A stretch of DNA of 64,000 nt, taken from assembly GCA_019044685.2 (NCBI GenBank), contig JAGTXX020000012.1, positions 248,001 to 312,000 of the forward strand. The letters are read 5' to 3'. This DNA is from Nannochloris sp. 'desiccata' (lineage: Eukaryota > Chlorophyta > Trebouxiophyceae > Chlorellales > Chlorellaceae). The notes under the pieces were generated by a model, which saw only the letters and a list, made by a program, of their open reading frames with translations, did no database searches and was not told the origin of the DNA. Positions 45,566-55,047 of the stretch are shown piece by piece. Every line of letters begins with the position of its first letter. Position 1 is the first letter of the stretch. Position numbers and translations under genes: made by a program.

Positions 45566-47032
45566 ATGAGACAATCTAGGAGGGCGGAGACAGCCGCAGC
45601 GCTGCTGGTGGTGGTAGCTTTTATGATGGCTCACCCAATTACCGCTCAAGCAACGGGCGCGACAACATCGCCCTGCTTTGAAAACCCTACCCAGCAGTCA
45701 TGCCGCTCATTCACCATGCCCGAAGAAGACATCCTCGCCCAACTAACAGGTCTATGCACCTCTATGCCGGATATGATAGGCTGCTCTCTCTGGAATACTT
45801 GCAAAAATAATGCAGCAGATGGTTTGTATTGTCAACCGATGTCACTCTATGGCACAATTTGTGAAGAAATGGGCGAAATGACCGACTGCACCCCTTACAA
45901 CCAACTCTGCTTTACACCAGGAAGCGTCGTAGAACAGTGTAGGAACCCTGGACCACTTCCTGGAGCAGTAACAACCACTAAGACAGTTGAAGCAGTGCTC
46001 ACCATGTGCAGCACCCACTCGATGGTCGGCTGTGAGGAATGCACAGCGCGATCTAGCTGCCCTACTCCATTAGAGACCCTGAGTAAACTGTGCCATAGTA
46101 TGCCTGGCATGGCTCAATGCGCTGGGTTCTTCACTATGTGCTCAAACAGTGCTGTAGAATCAACTTTTTATACATTTTGCGATGAAGACAAGAACGACCC
46201 CACAGTACTTCCTCCAATGAAAATGTGGATGCATGCTGGAATCTACGATATTCTGTTATTTAAAGAATGGGTCCCTAAAAATGCAGCGGAATATGCAGGG
46301 TATTGTATCATGTGTATCGTAGCTGCACTGGTGGTTCAAGGCTTGAAAGCATGGAGAGTTCGGTTGGAGGCCCGGTGGGCGTCGGCATGTAGAATCCCTT
46401 GCTGTGAAACTGCAGCTTGTGGGACAGACACTGGTGCTGGAAGAGTATATGGAGCTTCAGATGATAAGGCGACTGCCAATGCAGCGTCCAGTGATGAAGA
46501 GTTTGCTACCTCTAGTGAAGCAGGGCTGCCGGCATCGACTTCAAACAAAAGCCGTAGAGGCAACAGTAATGTGTGTTGTGGTGGTGACGCTACTCCTGAT
46601 TCTAATGAAATTATCATTGCTGGTGCTGGCATTGGTGGTGCTACCAATAACTTACGTCGCCGTAAAAAGAACGCTACTAGTCGAAGCATTCAACAAGGCG
46701 GGGAGATGGCTCTCGGTGGTAGCACAAATCGTTGGCACTTTATTATTCCGTCAAAGGAACAGATGGTCCGTAACGTTATTCGAGGTGCATTTACCTTTAT
46801 TATTGTGTTTTTAGACTATATGCTTATGCTTATCGTCATGTCCTTCAATATTGGAATCATCTTGTCTACTGTGGCGGGCTTTGCACTTGGGGCGGTGTTA
46901 TTTGGCCATTGGGGGGAGAGAGTAGGTACTGGTTCTGCTGTTGCTGTGGGAGAGGTGGCTCCAGATTGTGAGAATGATTTGGAAGTGCATTTTATGGAGG
47001 CGCAGACATGCTGCAATTCTAGACATGTATAA
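45566..47032 (+). CDS. CTR: CTR-family copper transporter with Cys/Met-rich ectodomain
   Basis: This is an intronless frame of 488 aa. A signal peptide (ALLVVVAFMMAHPITAQA) leads into an extracellular domain with three CxxMxxMxxC(x5-6)C motifs: C64-C79, C99-C115 and C176-C192, plus a partial one at C148-C156. Next come MKMWMHAG (M218, M220, M222), TM1 (YCIMCIVAALVVQGLKAW), a long Ser/Gly/Asn-rich cytosolic loop, TM2 with MLIVM (MxxxM) and TM3 with GFALGAVLFG (GxxxG). These are hallmarks of trimeric CTR copper(I) channels. The Cys-Met arrangement is the one described for Chlamydomonas CTR1/CTR2 and predicts high-affinity copper capture at the cell surface. Confidence 0.95.
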   Translation: MRQSRRAETAAALLVVVAFMMAHPITAQATGATTSPCFENPTQQSCRSFTMPEEDILAQLTGLCTSMPDMIGCSLWNTCKNNAADGLYCQPMSLYGTICEEMGEMTDCTPYNQLCFTPGSVVEQCRNPGPLPGAVTTTKTVEAVLTMCSTHSMVGCEECTARSSCPTPLETLSKLCHSMPGMAQCAGFFTMCSNSAVESTFYTFCDEDKNDPTVLPPMKMWMHAGIYDILLFKEWVPKNAAEYAGYCIMCIVAALVVQGLKAWRVRLEARWASACRIPCCETAACGTDTGAGRVYGASDDKATANAASSDEEFATSSEAGLPASTSNKSRRGNSNVCCGGDATPDSNEIIIAGAGIGGATNNLRRRKKNATSRSIQQGGEMALGGSTNRWHFIIPSKEQMVRNVIRGAFTFIIVFLDYMLMLIVMSFNIGIILSTVAGFALGAVLFGHWGERVGTGSAVAVGEVAPDCENDLEVHFMEAQTCCNSRHV

Positions 47033-47325
47033 ATACTTAGTTTAGTAAATAATGGAATGGGGTTTTTTTTTTTTTTTAATATCATCATATTTTGATAGAT
47101 GATTCTTGCCTGTTAATTTTTTTCTTTCAAGTTGATATAGGCCGTATTTTGTCGATAGTAGCCTTGGTTATATCCTTATTTTCTACTCTCGTTTTCCTTT
47201 AATATAGTACAATCAATAAGTCTGATCCTTATCTTTACTAGTTTGGTTTTGTTTCTTTTCATTGTCTCTAATTTTGTAAAGAACGCCGTCAGAAATGTTA
47301 CACTTTACAGCAAGACGTTTTTATT

Positions 47326-48558
47326 TTAACTTGAAGCTGTGGCTGTAGGTGGTGCAGGAGCAGGTAAATGCCGTACTATATCTTTTGTATCAAACTTGAA
47401 GTTCCGCAAACTCTCACTCGGCCCTTTCCTATTTTTATCAATGGCACCATTTGAGACATTACCGCTCGCAGCAACAGGAGAGATAACAGCAGAGGAGACA
47501 ACAGCACCGACCTGTTGCTGTTGTTGAGGCTGTCCCCGCCGTTTTGCCTTCTTTATCCATGCCCTTAGCGGCTTCATATATGGCCACACATTAAAGAATT
47601 TATGCCTCCCCCCTTCAGTATTAACAAATAACTGTTTGCCTTCTTCCCATGTTGCTGGCAGGTGGGCAACCACGTGCCAGCCATACGCACCAATCTCTCC
47701 TCGAACATGTGGAGCAAACGGGGTACTTTCCTCAACGCCAGGTATAATAAACAACCGTGTAGCTTGATCACCTAGCTGCACATCTATATACTGATCTTCA
47801 ACTAATTTTGAAGTGATGTCGAAACCTGTTTCTTCAATCACCTCTCGTGCCGCACACTGAGCATCTGTTTCATTTAAACTGAGTTTACCTCGTGGGAAGC
47901 CCCAGCCTGCGTCTTTCTTGAATCCACGCACTAATAGACATTTCTCCATTGAGGGGTCTAGTAAGATAGCCCCGCGAACAGGGACTGTCCTTTTATAAGC
48001 GTTGAAGGATGCATAGATTTCTTCGAGTGATCCACGGAATGGTTCTAATCCAGGGCATTTCTCGAATATTAAGCCTGTGAATTGTTTGAGACTAAGGGAG
48101 CGGAGGTGGGAGTTTTCCGGTCTTTGTCGGACATGGTCCTGTAACGAGGAGTGAGAGAGGGGAGGGTTTCGTTTTATTGTAAGTAAGTTGAGAAGGAGCG
48201 GCGGTGAAAGGGCCGGGATGTTTGGGGGAAAAAAGAGAACGAGAAGGGATTACTAATAGATATGAAGTCAACCAACCACCTAATTCTATTCTTACTTCAT
48301 AATGCCACCAGGCTTGTTCTACCGAGAAGAGCAACCGTTCGAAAGATCTGCATTTTATATTAAGATTTGAAATTAAGATCATAAGCAAAAATAAACGTAG
48401 CAATTTGTTTCAAAACTTGAATTTTAAAACGATTATTATTATGTTCTCCATCGAAGTACCGCTTACTCTAATTCTGTTGCAGGCAGAGTGAGGATGAAGC
48501 GCACAGAAATGTCATCGAGCAGCTCTGGTGAAGGAAGCTGTGTAGCTTCCAACGCCAT
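47326..48558 (-). CDS. DCP2: mRNA decapping enzyme DCP2 (Nudix)
   Basis: Three exons (48558-48467, 48347-48296, 48138-47326) join in frame to 318 aa. The N-terminal regulatory domain is recognisable (LPSPELLDDISVRFILTLP, SVEQAWWHYED). The Nudix box is GFPRGKLSLNETDAQCAAREVIEETGFDI, split here as GFPRGKLSLNETD then AREVIEETGF, with the catalytic REVxEE glutamates. Box B follows (FFNVWPYMKPLRAWIKK). DCP2 removes the m7G cap in cytoplasmic 5'-to-3' mRNA decay. The C terminus has a Gln run and a short conserved-looking end (FKFDTKDIV). It is divergent from ArgD, with 467 bp between starts. Confidence 0.95.
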
Positions 48559-49025
48559 GGTGACTCTCTGATATGTTTAGTGGGTATTTTGTAGAATTAG
48601 TTTTATTGCTTCGATGCTACGGGGGTAGATAACATAAGAGAAAGCAATATTTCAAATTTCTATTTTCCTGCCGCCGTGGCACTGCCATTGGCAGTGTGGA
48701 GAGCAACCCTGTGGATTGCCAGCAGACATTATGGAATGTGGCTCGCAAGAGTATATCTAGGAAGCCGAAGCAATCATTGTCATTCAAACTCTGCTTCAAT
48801 CTAAACTGCTTTCCTGCTGGCGGGCGGCCTCACAAAATTAAGCACAACCACTTGGGGCTTTTACCAGCCACCGCTGCATTAAGCACCACATCGTAATGCA
48901 TATTGGATTTTTGCGGAACATTATTTTCTCGGATTCGTCAAGGCCATAACGGCTTTTCCATTTCAATACCCCAGATTCACATAGTTAATTCAACTTTGAT
49001 TTCACCACACTTGAAGTTTCATTCA

Positions 49026-50540
49026 ATGCATTTGGGTGCCTCAAAGTCCCTCTTTGGGACTCATATCTCCCAGATCAAGGCAGCACCCAAGCGAAAGGTG
49101 CGCAAACAGTCTTCTCTGTGTTTAGGAAAAAAATCCAATTACCCTAGTAGAGACAACAAGCAAACCCTCTTGTTTTCACACTTCTCCTGATCTCACCACA
49201 CTAACCCAACATCACCAACCAAACCTTTATCTCTGCAGAATGTATCCTCCTCTCGTCGCGTTTTGGCAGTCCAAACCCCCGATCGCTTAGCGGCATCGAC
49301 AGATGACGCTCTCGCCCAGCAGGTTATTGCCGATGAAAAACGTTACATCCTGCAAACATACGGCCGTCCAGACGTCGTTTTTGTCCGTGGAGAAGGCACC
49401 AAAATGTACGATACTCACGGCAAGATGTATCTCGACTTTGCTGCAGGCATCGCTGTGAATGCTCTAGGTCATGGAGATCCCCGCTGGGTTGCTGCTGTTA
49501 CTGAACAAGCTGCACTCTTAACCCATACATCTAACCTATTCCACACTGCTCCTCAAGCTGCGTTAGCTCGTCGTTTATGCGAATCTTCCTTTGCTGATCG
49601 TGTCTTTTATGCAAATACTGGTACTGAAGCTAATGAGGCGGCAATCAAATTTGCCAGGAAATATGGCAAAGTAACTGCTGGCTTAGACCCCTATAACGCA
49701 GAGACTGCTGGCGACGCTGCATATGAAATCGTTTCATTTACAAATTCTTTCCATGGACGTACCATGGGAGCCTTGGCTTTAACTTATAAGGAGCAATATA
49801 AGACGCCTTTCCAACCTGTGATGCCAGGAGCGGTGATGCTTCCATATAGAGATTTAGAGGCCGCTGCTGCGAATATTAAAAAGGGACGTACTGCAGCTGT
49901 ATTTGTAGAGCCTGTACAAGGTGAAGGTGGTATTCATCCTGCAGGAGCAGAATTTTTAGCAGGGTTGAGGAAATTGTGTGATGATGCCGGAGCATTGCTT
50001 GTCTTTGATGAAGTACAAGTGGGATTAGGCCGTACTGGCAAGCTGTGGGCGTATGAAAACTATGGGGTTGAACCTGATATGATGAGTTTAGCAAAACCGT
50101 TGGCCGGTGGGCTGCCTATTGGAGCTGTCTTGATGAAACAAAAAGTTGCCGATGTGATGCTTCCCGGGGACCACGGGTCTACTTTTGCTGGAAATCCTCT
50201 TGTATGCCATGCTGCATGCACTGTATTTGATATTATTGCAGATCCTGCGTTTTTGGCAGATGTTGAGCGGAAAGGGAAAGCTCTCCGAGAGGGGTTGACG
50301 AAAGCGCTGGCAGGTAATTCTCATGTTAAAGAAGTCCGTGGTTCTGGGTTAATTTGTGGTATTCAGCTCGACCAGATGGGTTCTAAAGTTGTGGAATGTG
50401 CTCGTGATGAAGGCTTGATTGTTATCACTGCTGGGAAGGGTGATATTTTGCGGTTGGTGCCCCCATTGACGGTAACTGATGACGAGATTAAGAAATGTTG
50501 TGAAATTATGGGTGAAGTGGCAGGAAAGGTACTGGTTTAG
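49026..50540 (+). CDS. ARGD: Acetylornithine aminotransferase, organelle-targeted
   Basis: Exon 1 (49026-49097) and exon 2 (49239-50540) join in phase 0 to 457 aa. The first 40 residues are basic and Ser-rich (GASKSLFGTHISQIK), a likely plastid or mitochondrial leader. The class-III PLP aminotransferase core has MYLDFAAGIAVNALGHGDP, NTGTEANEAAIKFARK, FHGRTMGALALT, VFDEVQVGLGRTG and the Schiff-base lysine in SLAKPLAGGLPIGAV (near residue 309). It transfers the amino group to N-acetylglutamate semialdehyde in arginine synthesis. The GHGDPRW and TSNLFHTAPQ motifs favour acetylornithine over ornithine aminotransferase. Confidence 0.93.
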
Positions 50541-51010
50541 AAAATTAGTCTTTTTATGTATAATCGATGCTGTTGGTAGAGTATAAGTCTTGTAAAAATG
50601 AATTGCCAGAAAAAATGAACTACTTGAGGAAAGGTGTAGCACATGGCATGAGTTGAACTAAAACTAGCATACTGCTGTTGACCTGGTTTCGTTAAAAGTT
50701 GACGACAGTCATTAGTATGTATGATATGGATATGTAAAGCTAGTATCCGCCAATTTTGGTGGGGAGAACTTTGATTGCATGATCACATGTTACTCTCTTG
50801 CAAGTGATTAAGCACGATGCGGCCTTCTAAAACCTGCAGTTGAATCTATGGAGTAGATTCAGTGTTCCAGAAATTGACAAACCGGTGAGAAATGGAAGAA
50901 ATTTGGATTTTAACAGAATTTTCAAAAATATGATACAGGTCCATTCGATATTGAGCTTCAGTCCGATTTGATTCCCTATCATAGGAATACCCTATCATAT
51001 ATTTGGGTCG
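50541..51010. other. Intergenic region upstream of the first permuted tRNA
   Basis: No gene was recognised. A duplicated ccctatcata word (50974-50999) and a TATA-like catatattt just before 51005 lie directly ahead of the permuted tRNA. The second permuted tRNA also has catatattt upstream (52802-52810). Confidence 0.45.
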
Positions 51011-51113
51011 CGACAGAAGTCCCCAGTTCGAGCCTGGGTATCCGTACAGTCGTACCGTAGAATTCAGTACGACACGCGGATATAACTCAGCTGGTTAGAG
51101 TGCTGTCCCCACA
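51011..51113 (+). tRNA. Circularly permuted tRNA gene, predicted tRNA-Val (CAC), atypical C33
   Basis: The 3' half comes first. C38 is at 51011, the anticodon-stem 3' strand GACAG at 51012-51016, variable loop AAGTC, T arm CCCAG-TTCGAGC-CTGGG (51022-51038), acceptor strand TATCCGT (51039-51045) and discriminator A at 51046. A 29-nt linker follows, then the 5' half: GCGGATA (51076-51082), D arm ACTC-AGCTGGTTA-GAGT (51085-51101), G26 and CTGTC (51103-51107). GCGGATA pairs fully with TATCCGT (one G-U at 1:72), and CTGTC pairs fully with GACAG. The loop reads CCCACA plus C, giving anticodon CAC (51110-51112). Position 33 is C, not U, which is abnormal. A leader TGGG (51004-51007) can pair with loop CCCA as in a bulge-helix-bulge, but the leader-side bulge is 4 nt rather than 3. 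Confidence 0.8.
51047..51075 (+). other. 29-nt linker of permuted tRNA, perfect hairpin
   Basis: This linker joins the 3' end to the 5' end of the tRNA in the precursor. GTCGTAC and GTACGAC form a 7-bp perfect stem around an 11-nt loop, stacked next to the acceptor stem. It would be removed by RNase Z-type cleavage after A73 and RNase P cleavage before G1. Confidence 0.75.
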
Positions 51114-51118
51114 AAATC

Positions 51119-51122
51119 TTTT
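51119..51122 (+). terminator. Pol III T4 terminator after permuted tRNA 1
   Basis: A TTTT run follows the predicted 5'-half end by five bases, as expected for RNA polymerase III termination. B-box-like sequence (gttcgagcc) lies in the 3' half upstream and A-box-like sequence (ataactcagctgg) in the 5' half downstream, so the promoter order is reversed. Confidence 0.65.
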
Positions 51123-51768
51123 AGCCCTTTGGCCACCATCACCAGCATGGGCTCCGCCAAAACTCGGTTCTCACAGCATAATACCCTCTTTCCGTCGCAC
51201 CCTGTCCTGTCGACGCAAACAACCGTCAATTACTTCATTACTGACTTAGAGGTGGGTGTTCGATGCCAACAATAAGGTCCAGGAAGGCGCACGGCTAGAA
51301 CTTTAGGCTGTGCACAACCCGCCGCCGTTACTGTCGCCCCTTATTTTGCATCATGATTTCTTGGAAGGCTAGGAAGGATACGACAGGTTCTAAAACATCT
51401 ACAGATGCTACTGCTACAGTTTCTCTGAGAGGTCGACTTTACCTGCTCTCAACTACAGGCAGCACTGGGCGACTGCTCGTAAAGACGCTCCTTGCGTTAG
51501 TAATAACGAAGCGAGAGTATGCGGCGAGGGTAGATTGATTGTAGATCTGATGTAGCTGATTCTGTGCACACTCAGCATCACGCAGTGTTGCATTTTACTG
51601 CTGGGGTCGTGTCAAAGCTTACCGCTTATGAAGAACTGAAAATTACCGCTGATGTCGAAGGAATTGCCCTGCCCCATGACGGCGCCTTACTGGGCTGACA
51701 AACTTAAATTTTGATACCGATGGGCAAGAATTTAATTCATATCCAGACTTACTTGAAGTTCCACTTTA

Positions 51769-51950
51769 TTGAAAGCTTTGAAGCTCAGTGATGGCCGTGT
51801 CCGCTTGCTGCCTGACACTATCGGCAATTTCAAGAACCTGGAGTACTTCTATCTCGGTTGGCTGAATAAAAAGGAAATCCCAAAATCTATTGGAGACTTA
51901 TGCTGCTTGATAAAAGTTCCGCTACAGCGTTCCTCATGCGGTTGGAAAGA
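51769..51950 (+). pseudogene. Leucine-rich-repeat gene fragment
   Basis: A short open stretch encodes LPDTIGNFKNLEYFYLG and IPKSIGDLCCL, the spacing of plant-type LRR units (LPxxIGxLxxLxxLxL). It has no start codon of its own, no complete domain and no neighbouring exons that extend it, so it looks like a relic of an LRR protein gene. Confidence 0.5.
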
Positions 51951-52138
51951 GCAAAGTGGCTGGAAGTTTAGGGTAATTTTAGCCAAGATAGTAATATTTA
52001 ATGTTTCCGCCCCTGCCGTCCCCCATAATTTTCTTTGTTACGCAAGTATATATATATAATATTTTGTTGGCCCAGTCTGTAATATCTATGCTTTTTACCG
52101 TGTTATTAGTGAAGCAAGCAAAACAAAGGGACAACAAT

Positions 52139-52165
52139 AGGGTGACTTAAGGGAAGCCACCGGGG
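52139..52165 (-). repeat. LINE 3'-end-like block
   Basis: On the minus strand this contains TCCCTTAAGTCACCC preceded by GGTGGCT, matching the 3' terminal block of the truncated LINE at 24.07 kb over 15 bases. It is probably an old, heavily truncated insertion. Confidence 0.45.
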
Positions 52166-52849
52166 TGAGTGCACTGATGCCACCCTTATCTAAACCATAT
52201 AAAAAGAGCTAAAATTAAAAAAAAATGATTAAAGCCCGTCTCTTCTAGCAAGGATGCCATCTATGAGGTATGTTACCAACTCACCCAGTTTTTAAGGTAG
52301 AACAAAGTGGGTCGGAACATGACATGTGATCAATGCCACCACAAGTGATTATTCAAGCAATTTATCTGAAAGCCAACAAAAATCAATCAAACCTTCGCTG
52401 ATAGAGTTTTTAAAATAGTTTCTGCTGCCGCATAAGAAGAATTGGGTGGATGAATTATTACAACCAGTTTGGCCCCAAGTTGGAAGGTTTCGATGAAAGT
52501 TAAAGTAAATGAGGGCATTTAGACGCAATGACAATACTACTTCCTCCCATCAAATTTAAACGATTGATTTCACCCCATTGAGCTTTGCAGCAAGCTCTTA
52601 AACGTCTCAATTCGCCTAGAAACAATATTTTTGCCAAATTTGGTCCCAAGTTGATTTTTAGCAATTTTGCCCAAAACAGGGTCGGATCTCCCAACATACG
52701 CCTTGGGACTGTTGTGAACGATGCAGTTAGCCTTGCGAAAGCTGCCTTATCTTACGGAATCGCCCAAAATTTTGAAAAAACTGAAAAAAGCCTAAGTTGA
52801 CCATATATTTTTCTCTGAATTGTCCTCATCAAGCAAAATTTCCTTAATA

Positions 52850-52952
52850 CGCTTGAAGCCCCCAGTTCAAGTCTGGGTAGGTGTACGAAACCTCGGTTCC
52901 ATAACGGCCGTGCTGCACCTATAACTCAGTTGGTTAGAGTGCAAGCTTAACA
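52850..52952 (+). tRNA. Circularly permuted tRNA gene, predicted tRNA-Val (AAC)
   Basis: The 3' half comes first: C38 at 52850, GCTTG (52851-52855), variable loop AAGCC, T arm CCCAG-TTCAAGT-CTGGG (52861-52877), TAGGTGT (52878-52884) and A73 at 52885. After a 29-nt linker comes the 5' half: GCACCTA (52915-52921), D arm ACTC-AGTTGGTTA-GAGT, G26, CAAGC (52942-52946) and loop TTAACA to 52952. Both the acceptor pair (GCACCTA/TAGGTGT) and the anticodon stem (CAAGC/GCTTG) are perfectly complementary. The rejoined loop TTAACAC has U33, anticodon AAC (52949-52951) and A37. The leader has TTAA plus a 3-nt TAC bulge (52844-52850) facing loop TTAA, a bulge-helix-bulge-like site. Cloverleaf positions are canonical. 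Confidence 0.88.
52886..52914 (+). other. 29-nt linker of permuted tRNA 2
   Basis: The linker has the same length as that in permuted tRNA 1 but unrelated sequence and only a weak hairpin (GGTTCCATAACG). Equal length with different sequence suggests a constrained spacing for precursor folding. Confidence 0.7.
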
Positions 52953-52956
52953 TTTT
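52953..52956 (+). terminator. Pol III T4 terminator after permuted tRNA 2
   Basis: A TTTT run begins immediately after predicted A37, giving a very short trailer. In addition, ATTTTGC here can pair with GCAAAAT at 52833-52839 in the leader, closing the two ends of the precursor. Confidence 0.6.
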
Positions 52957-53394
52957 GCCCTCTACTTTTCACAAATGTATTCATTACTGCCCGTCGATTG
53001 GCGTTGTCAAAAGTCAATTCCGATACCATTTTGACCATGTTTAAGGCCACATGAAGTCTGCCGCCATTACTGCAGTTCGGATGTAGTTTTAACTCTGCTT
53101 TGGCTCTATTTTACAACCCCTCGCATCAAATCTAGTTGATTGGCGTTGACTCTACTCCATTCCGACCCCCAATTTCGTCCCTTTTTCCGACAAAACTCCA
53201 CGGTGACAGCGGAGGCATATACTACTCGCTCTAAGTATTATATCTAATAAACTCTATGCTATCTGCTCTATGTTTTACACGCTTCTAATCATTCAAACAA
53301 ATTTTGAGGGAAGCAAATGCATTTGATTTACCCTTGGCACCAACTAAACATACCGCCAGCTACTCTTCAAACTACTCCTCTCGGAAAAACGTAT
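52957..53394. other. Intergenic region after permuted tRNA 2
   Basis: No supported gene was seen. The region is moderately pyrimidine-rich and ends at the MYND gene stop codon. Confidence 0.45.
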
Positions 53395-54770
53395 TTATTT
53401 CCCACATATATTCTTATGCCCAGCTTTCCAATGCTTCTTTTGACACACTGTATTGCAATAATATACCTTCTTGCACCCTGAGCACGCACTCATAGTCCTA
53501 CTTTCTTGATCACATGCCGAACACCGACGCCTTGGATTCGGATCACCCAAATCGAATAAATCCAATTCTGAGGGATCGATCCCAAAAATTACCTCCATTC
53601 CTAGTTTTCTTGTCTTGTAATCAGCGGGATACATCTTTTCTGCGCCTTTCAACATTTTTCCAATTATGTCTGCCCCTTCAATTAAAATTTTGCGAAAATA
53701 TGGAGGCACCCACGGTTTGCATGCTGCCATATGCGAGAACCCTCTTTCTGACAAATTGTTCAATTCTGTAAAGGACCACCACTATCAGTTACTTTGGCTA
53801 GTGCTAGGTCAAATGAAGCCCACGCTTGCCGCAGAGGATCACCCTCCTCTTCTGCTGCCTTCAAGTTCTGTTGAAATATTTTCTCTATTCTTCTATTGAT
53901 AGTTCCCGTCACTTGAATGTTAGAAGCTTGAGTTGTAGGGCCCAACGTACCATATATTTTCGAACATCGATACCAAGAAACTTCTTGTGAAGTTTCCACG
54001 CTGGATAAAAAATGTTCCAAAGCAACAGCTGCACCGTCGACAAGCTCTGAATTACTAACGATCAACCCATTTTCTGAAGAAAGGGTTGCACTAACCTCTG
54101 CAGCTTTCAGAATAAGCTCTGCATACCTAACTTCGCTCATTTCTATCAAATCAGCCAATGTTAATTGCGTTTTGTACGTCTCCTGAAGTCGTTTCATCTC
54201 TTTTTCATTGTTAGCCGTATTTTTTTCATTTGTAAGGAGTTGTCTTGCAGTCAATAGCCCTTCCATTATGAAATAATGCGATTGAGTTCCAGGTGCACAT
54301 GAGTCGTAATGGCCAACTTCAAGAGATGCAGCGCAGGCTAGTCTATGGATGGCTCTTGCCACGGGGCTCTTGCTTGGTTTTATCAAAGGATTATGAGCCA
54401 CAGGCCCAGTAGCTAGATCCTCCATGGCAATAGCAGATGAAAGCAAGAATTTCGCCAGTTTCGTCGCTAGTTCAACCGAAAGGAGGGAGAAAACAGACCG
54501 ATCTTTGATCGGACGATGCTGGACTTCCAAACAGGGGAGAAAAACGGTGAAAGGAGCATCGGGGGTAGCGACAGTTGGCGCTGGTTCGGGTTTATTCTCA
54601 TCAAAAATACAAGCAATGGCATCAAATAGTTCCATGCTGCGGAGCAGATCCTTTTGGGAACCGCATAAATCGTCTTTCGGAATTTTGGAAAGATGCTCCC
54701 GCCACCGAGGCCAGGGTGCTGCCGACGGGCTCTTGCTGCCGTCGCTGGTGACAGTGTTGGCGACAGGCAT
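53395..54770 (-). CDS. MYND zinc-finger protein, apparent frameshift
   Basis: The frame from ATG 54770 runs about 336 codons to a stop at 53760. A second frame, shifted by one base, continues from about 53763 to 53395. The first part is helical with no clear domain. The second ends in a MYND finger: CSACDQESRTMSACSGC, YYCNTVCQKKHW, HKNIC, with all C/H ligands. Sequence character is continuous across the junction (FDLALAKVTDSGGPLQ then LNNLSERGFSHMAACKPW), so a one-base indel near 53762 is the simplest reading. A 76-nt intron from GTGATC to TTTACAG would also restore the frame. MYND fingers bind proline-rich protein partners. Product otherwise unknown. Confidence 0.65.
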
Positions 54771-55047
54771 CGTTTGGGTTCTTTATGATTAAAAAGATTC
54801 CGTTGTATGTATAACCAGGAACAAAGGTATAGCAAAGATGACGAAGATCGAAAATATTGATCGATTAATTAATTGACCAACCAGACTTTGGTTTTCAGGA
54901 TGAAAATCGTTTCTAGGTGCAATGTCACCGATTTTTACTTCATAAGAAACAAGTATCAAAAGTTGGGATCAGTCTATATGGTTACAAGACAAAATGATTA
55001 ATTTAAACAAAAATTGAGAGCTGTTCTCATTTGCTTCTCATTTCTTA

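Larger units (their letters stand above)
51123..52849. other. Gene-poor region between the two permuted tRNAs
   Basis: Only fragments occur here: a leucine-rich-repeat relic near 51769-51950 and a LINE-3'-end-like block at 52139-52165. Some words after tRNA 1 (tcattactg near 51230, gccgccgttactg near 51312) also occur in similar form after tRNA 2, hinting at an old segmental duplication. Confidence 0.4.

Noticed and set aside
51011..52952. Reading the tRNA halves as unrelated SINE or tRNA fragments
   Set aside because: Within each unit both acceptor and anticodon strands pair perfectly, and the pairs differ between units; halves from different units do not pair. Random fragments would not covary like this.
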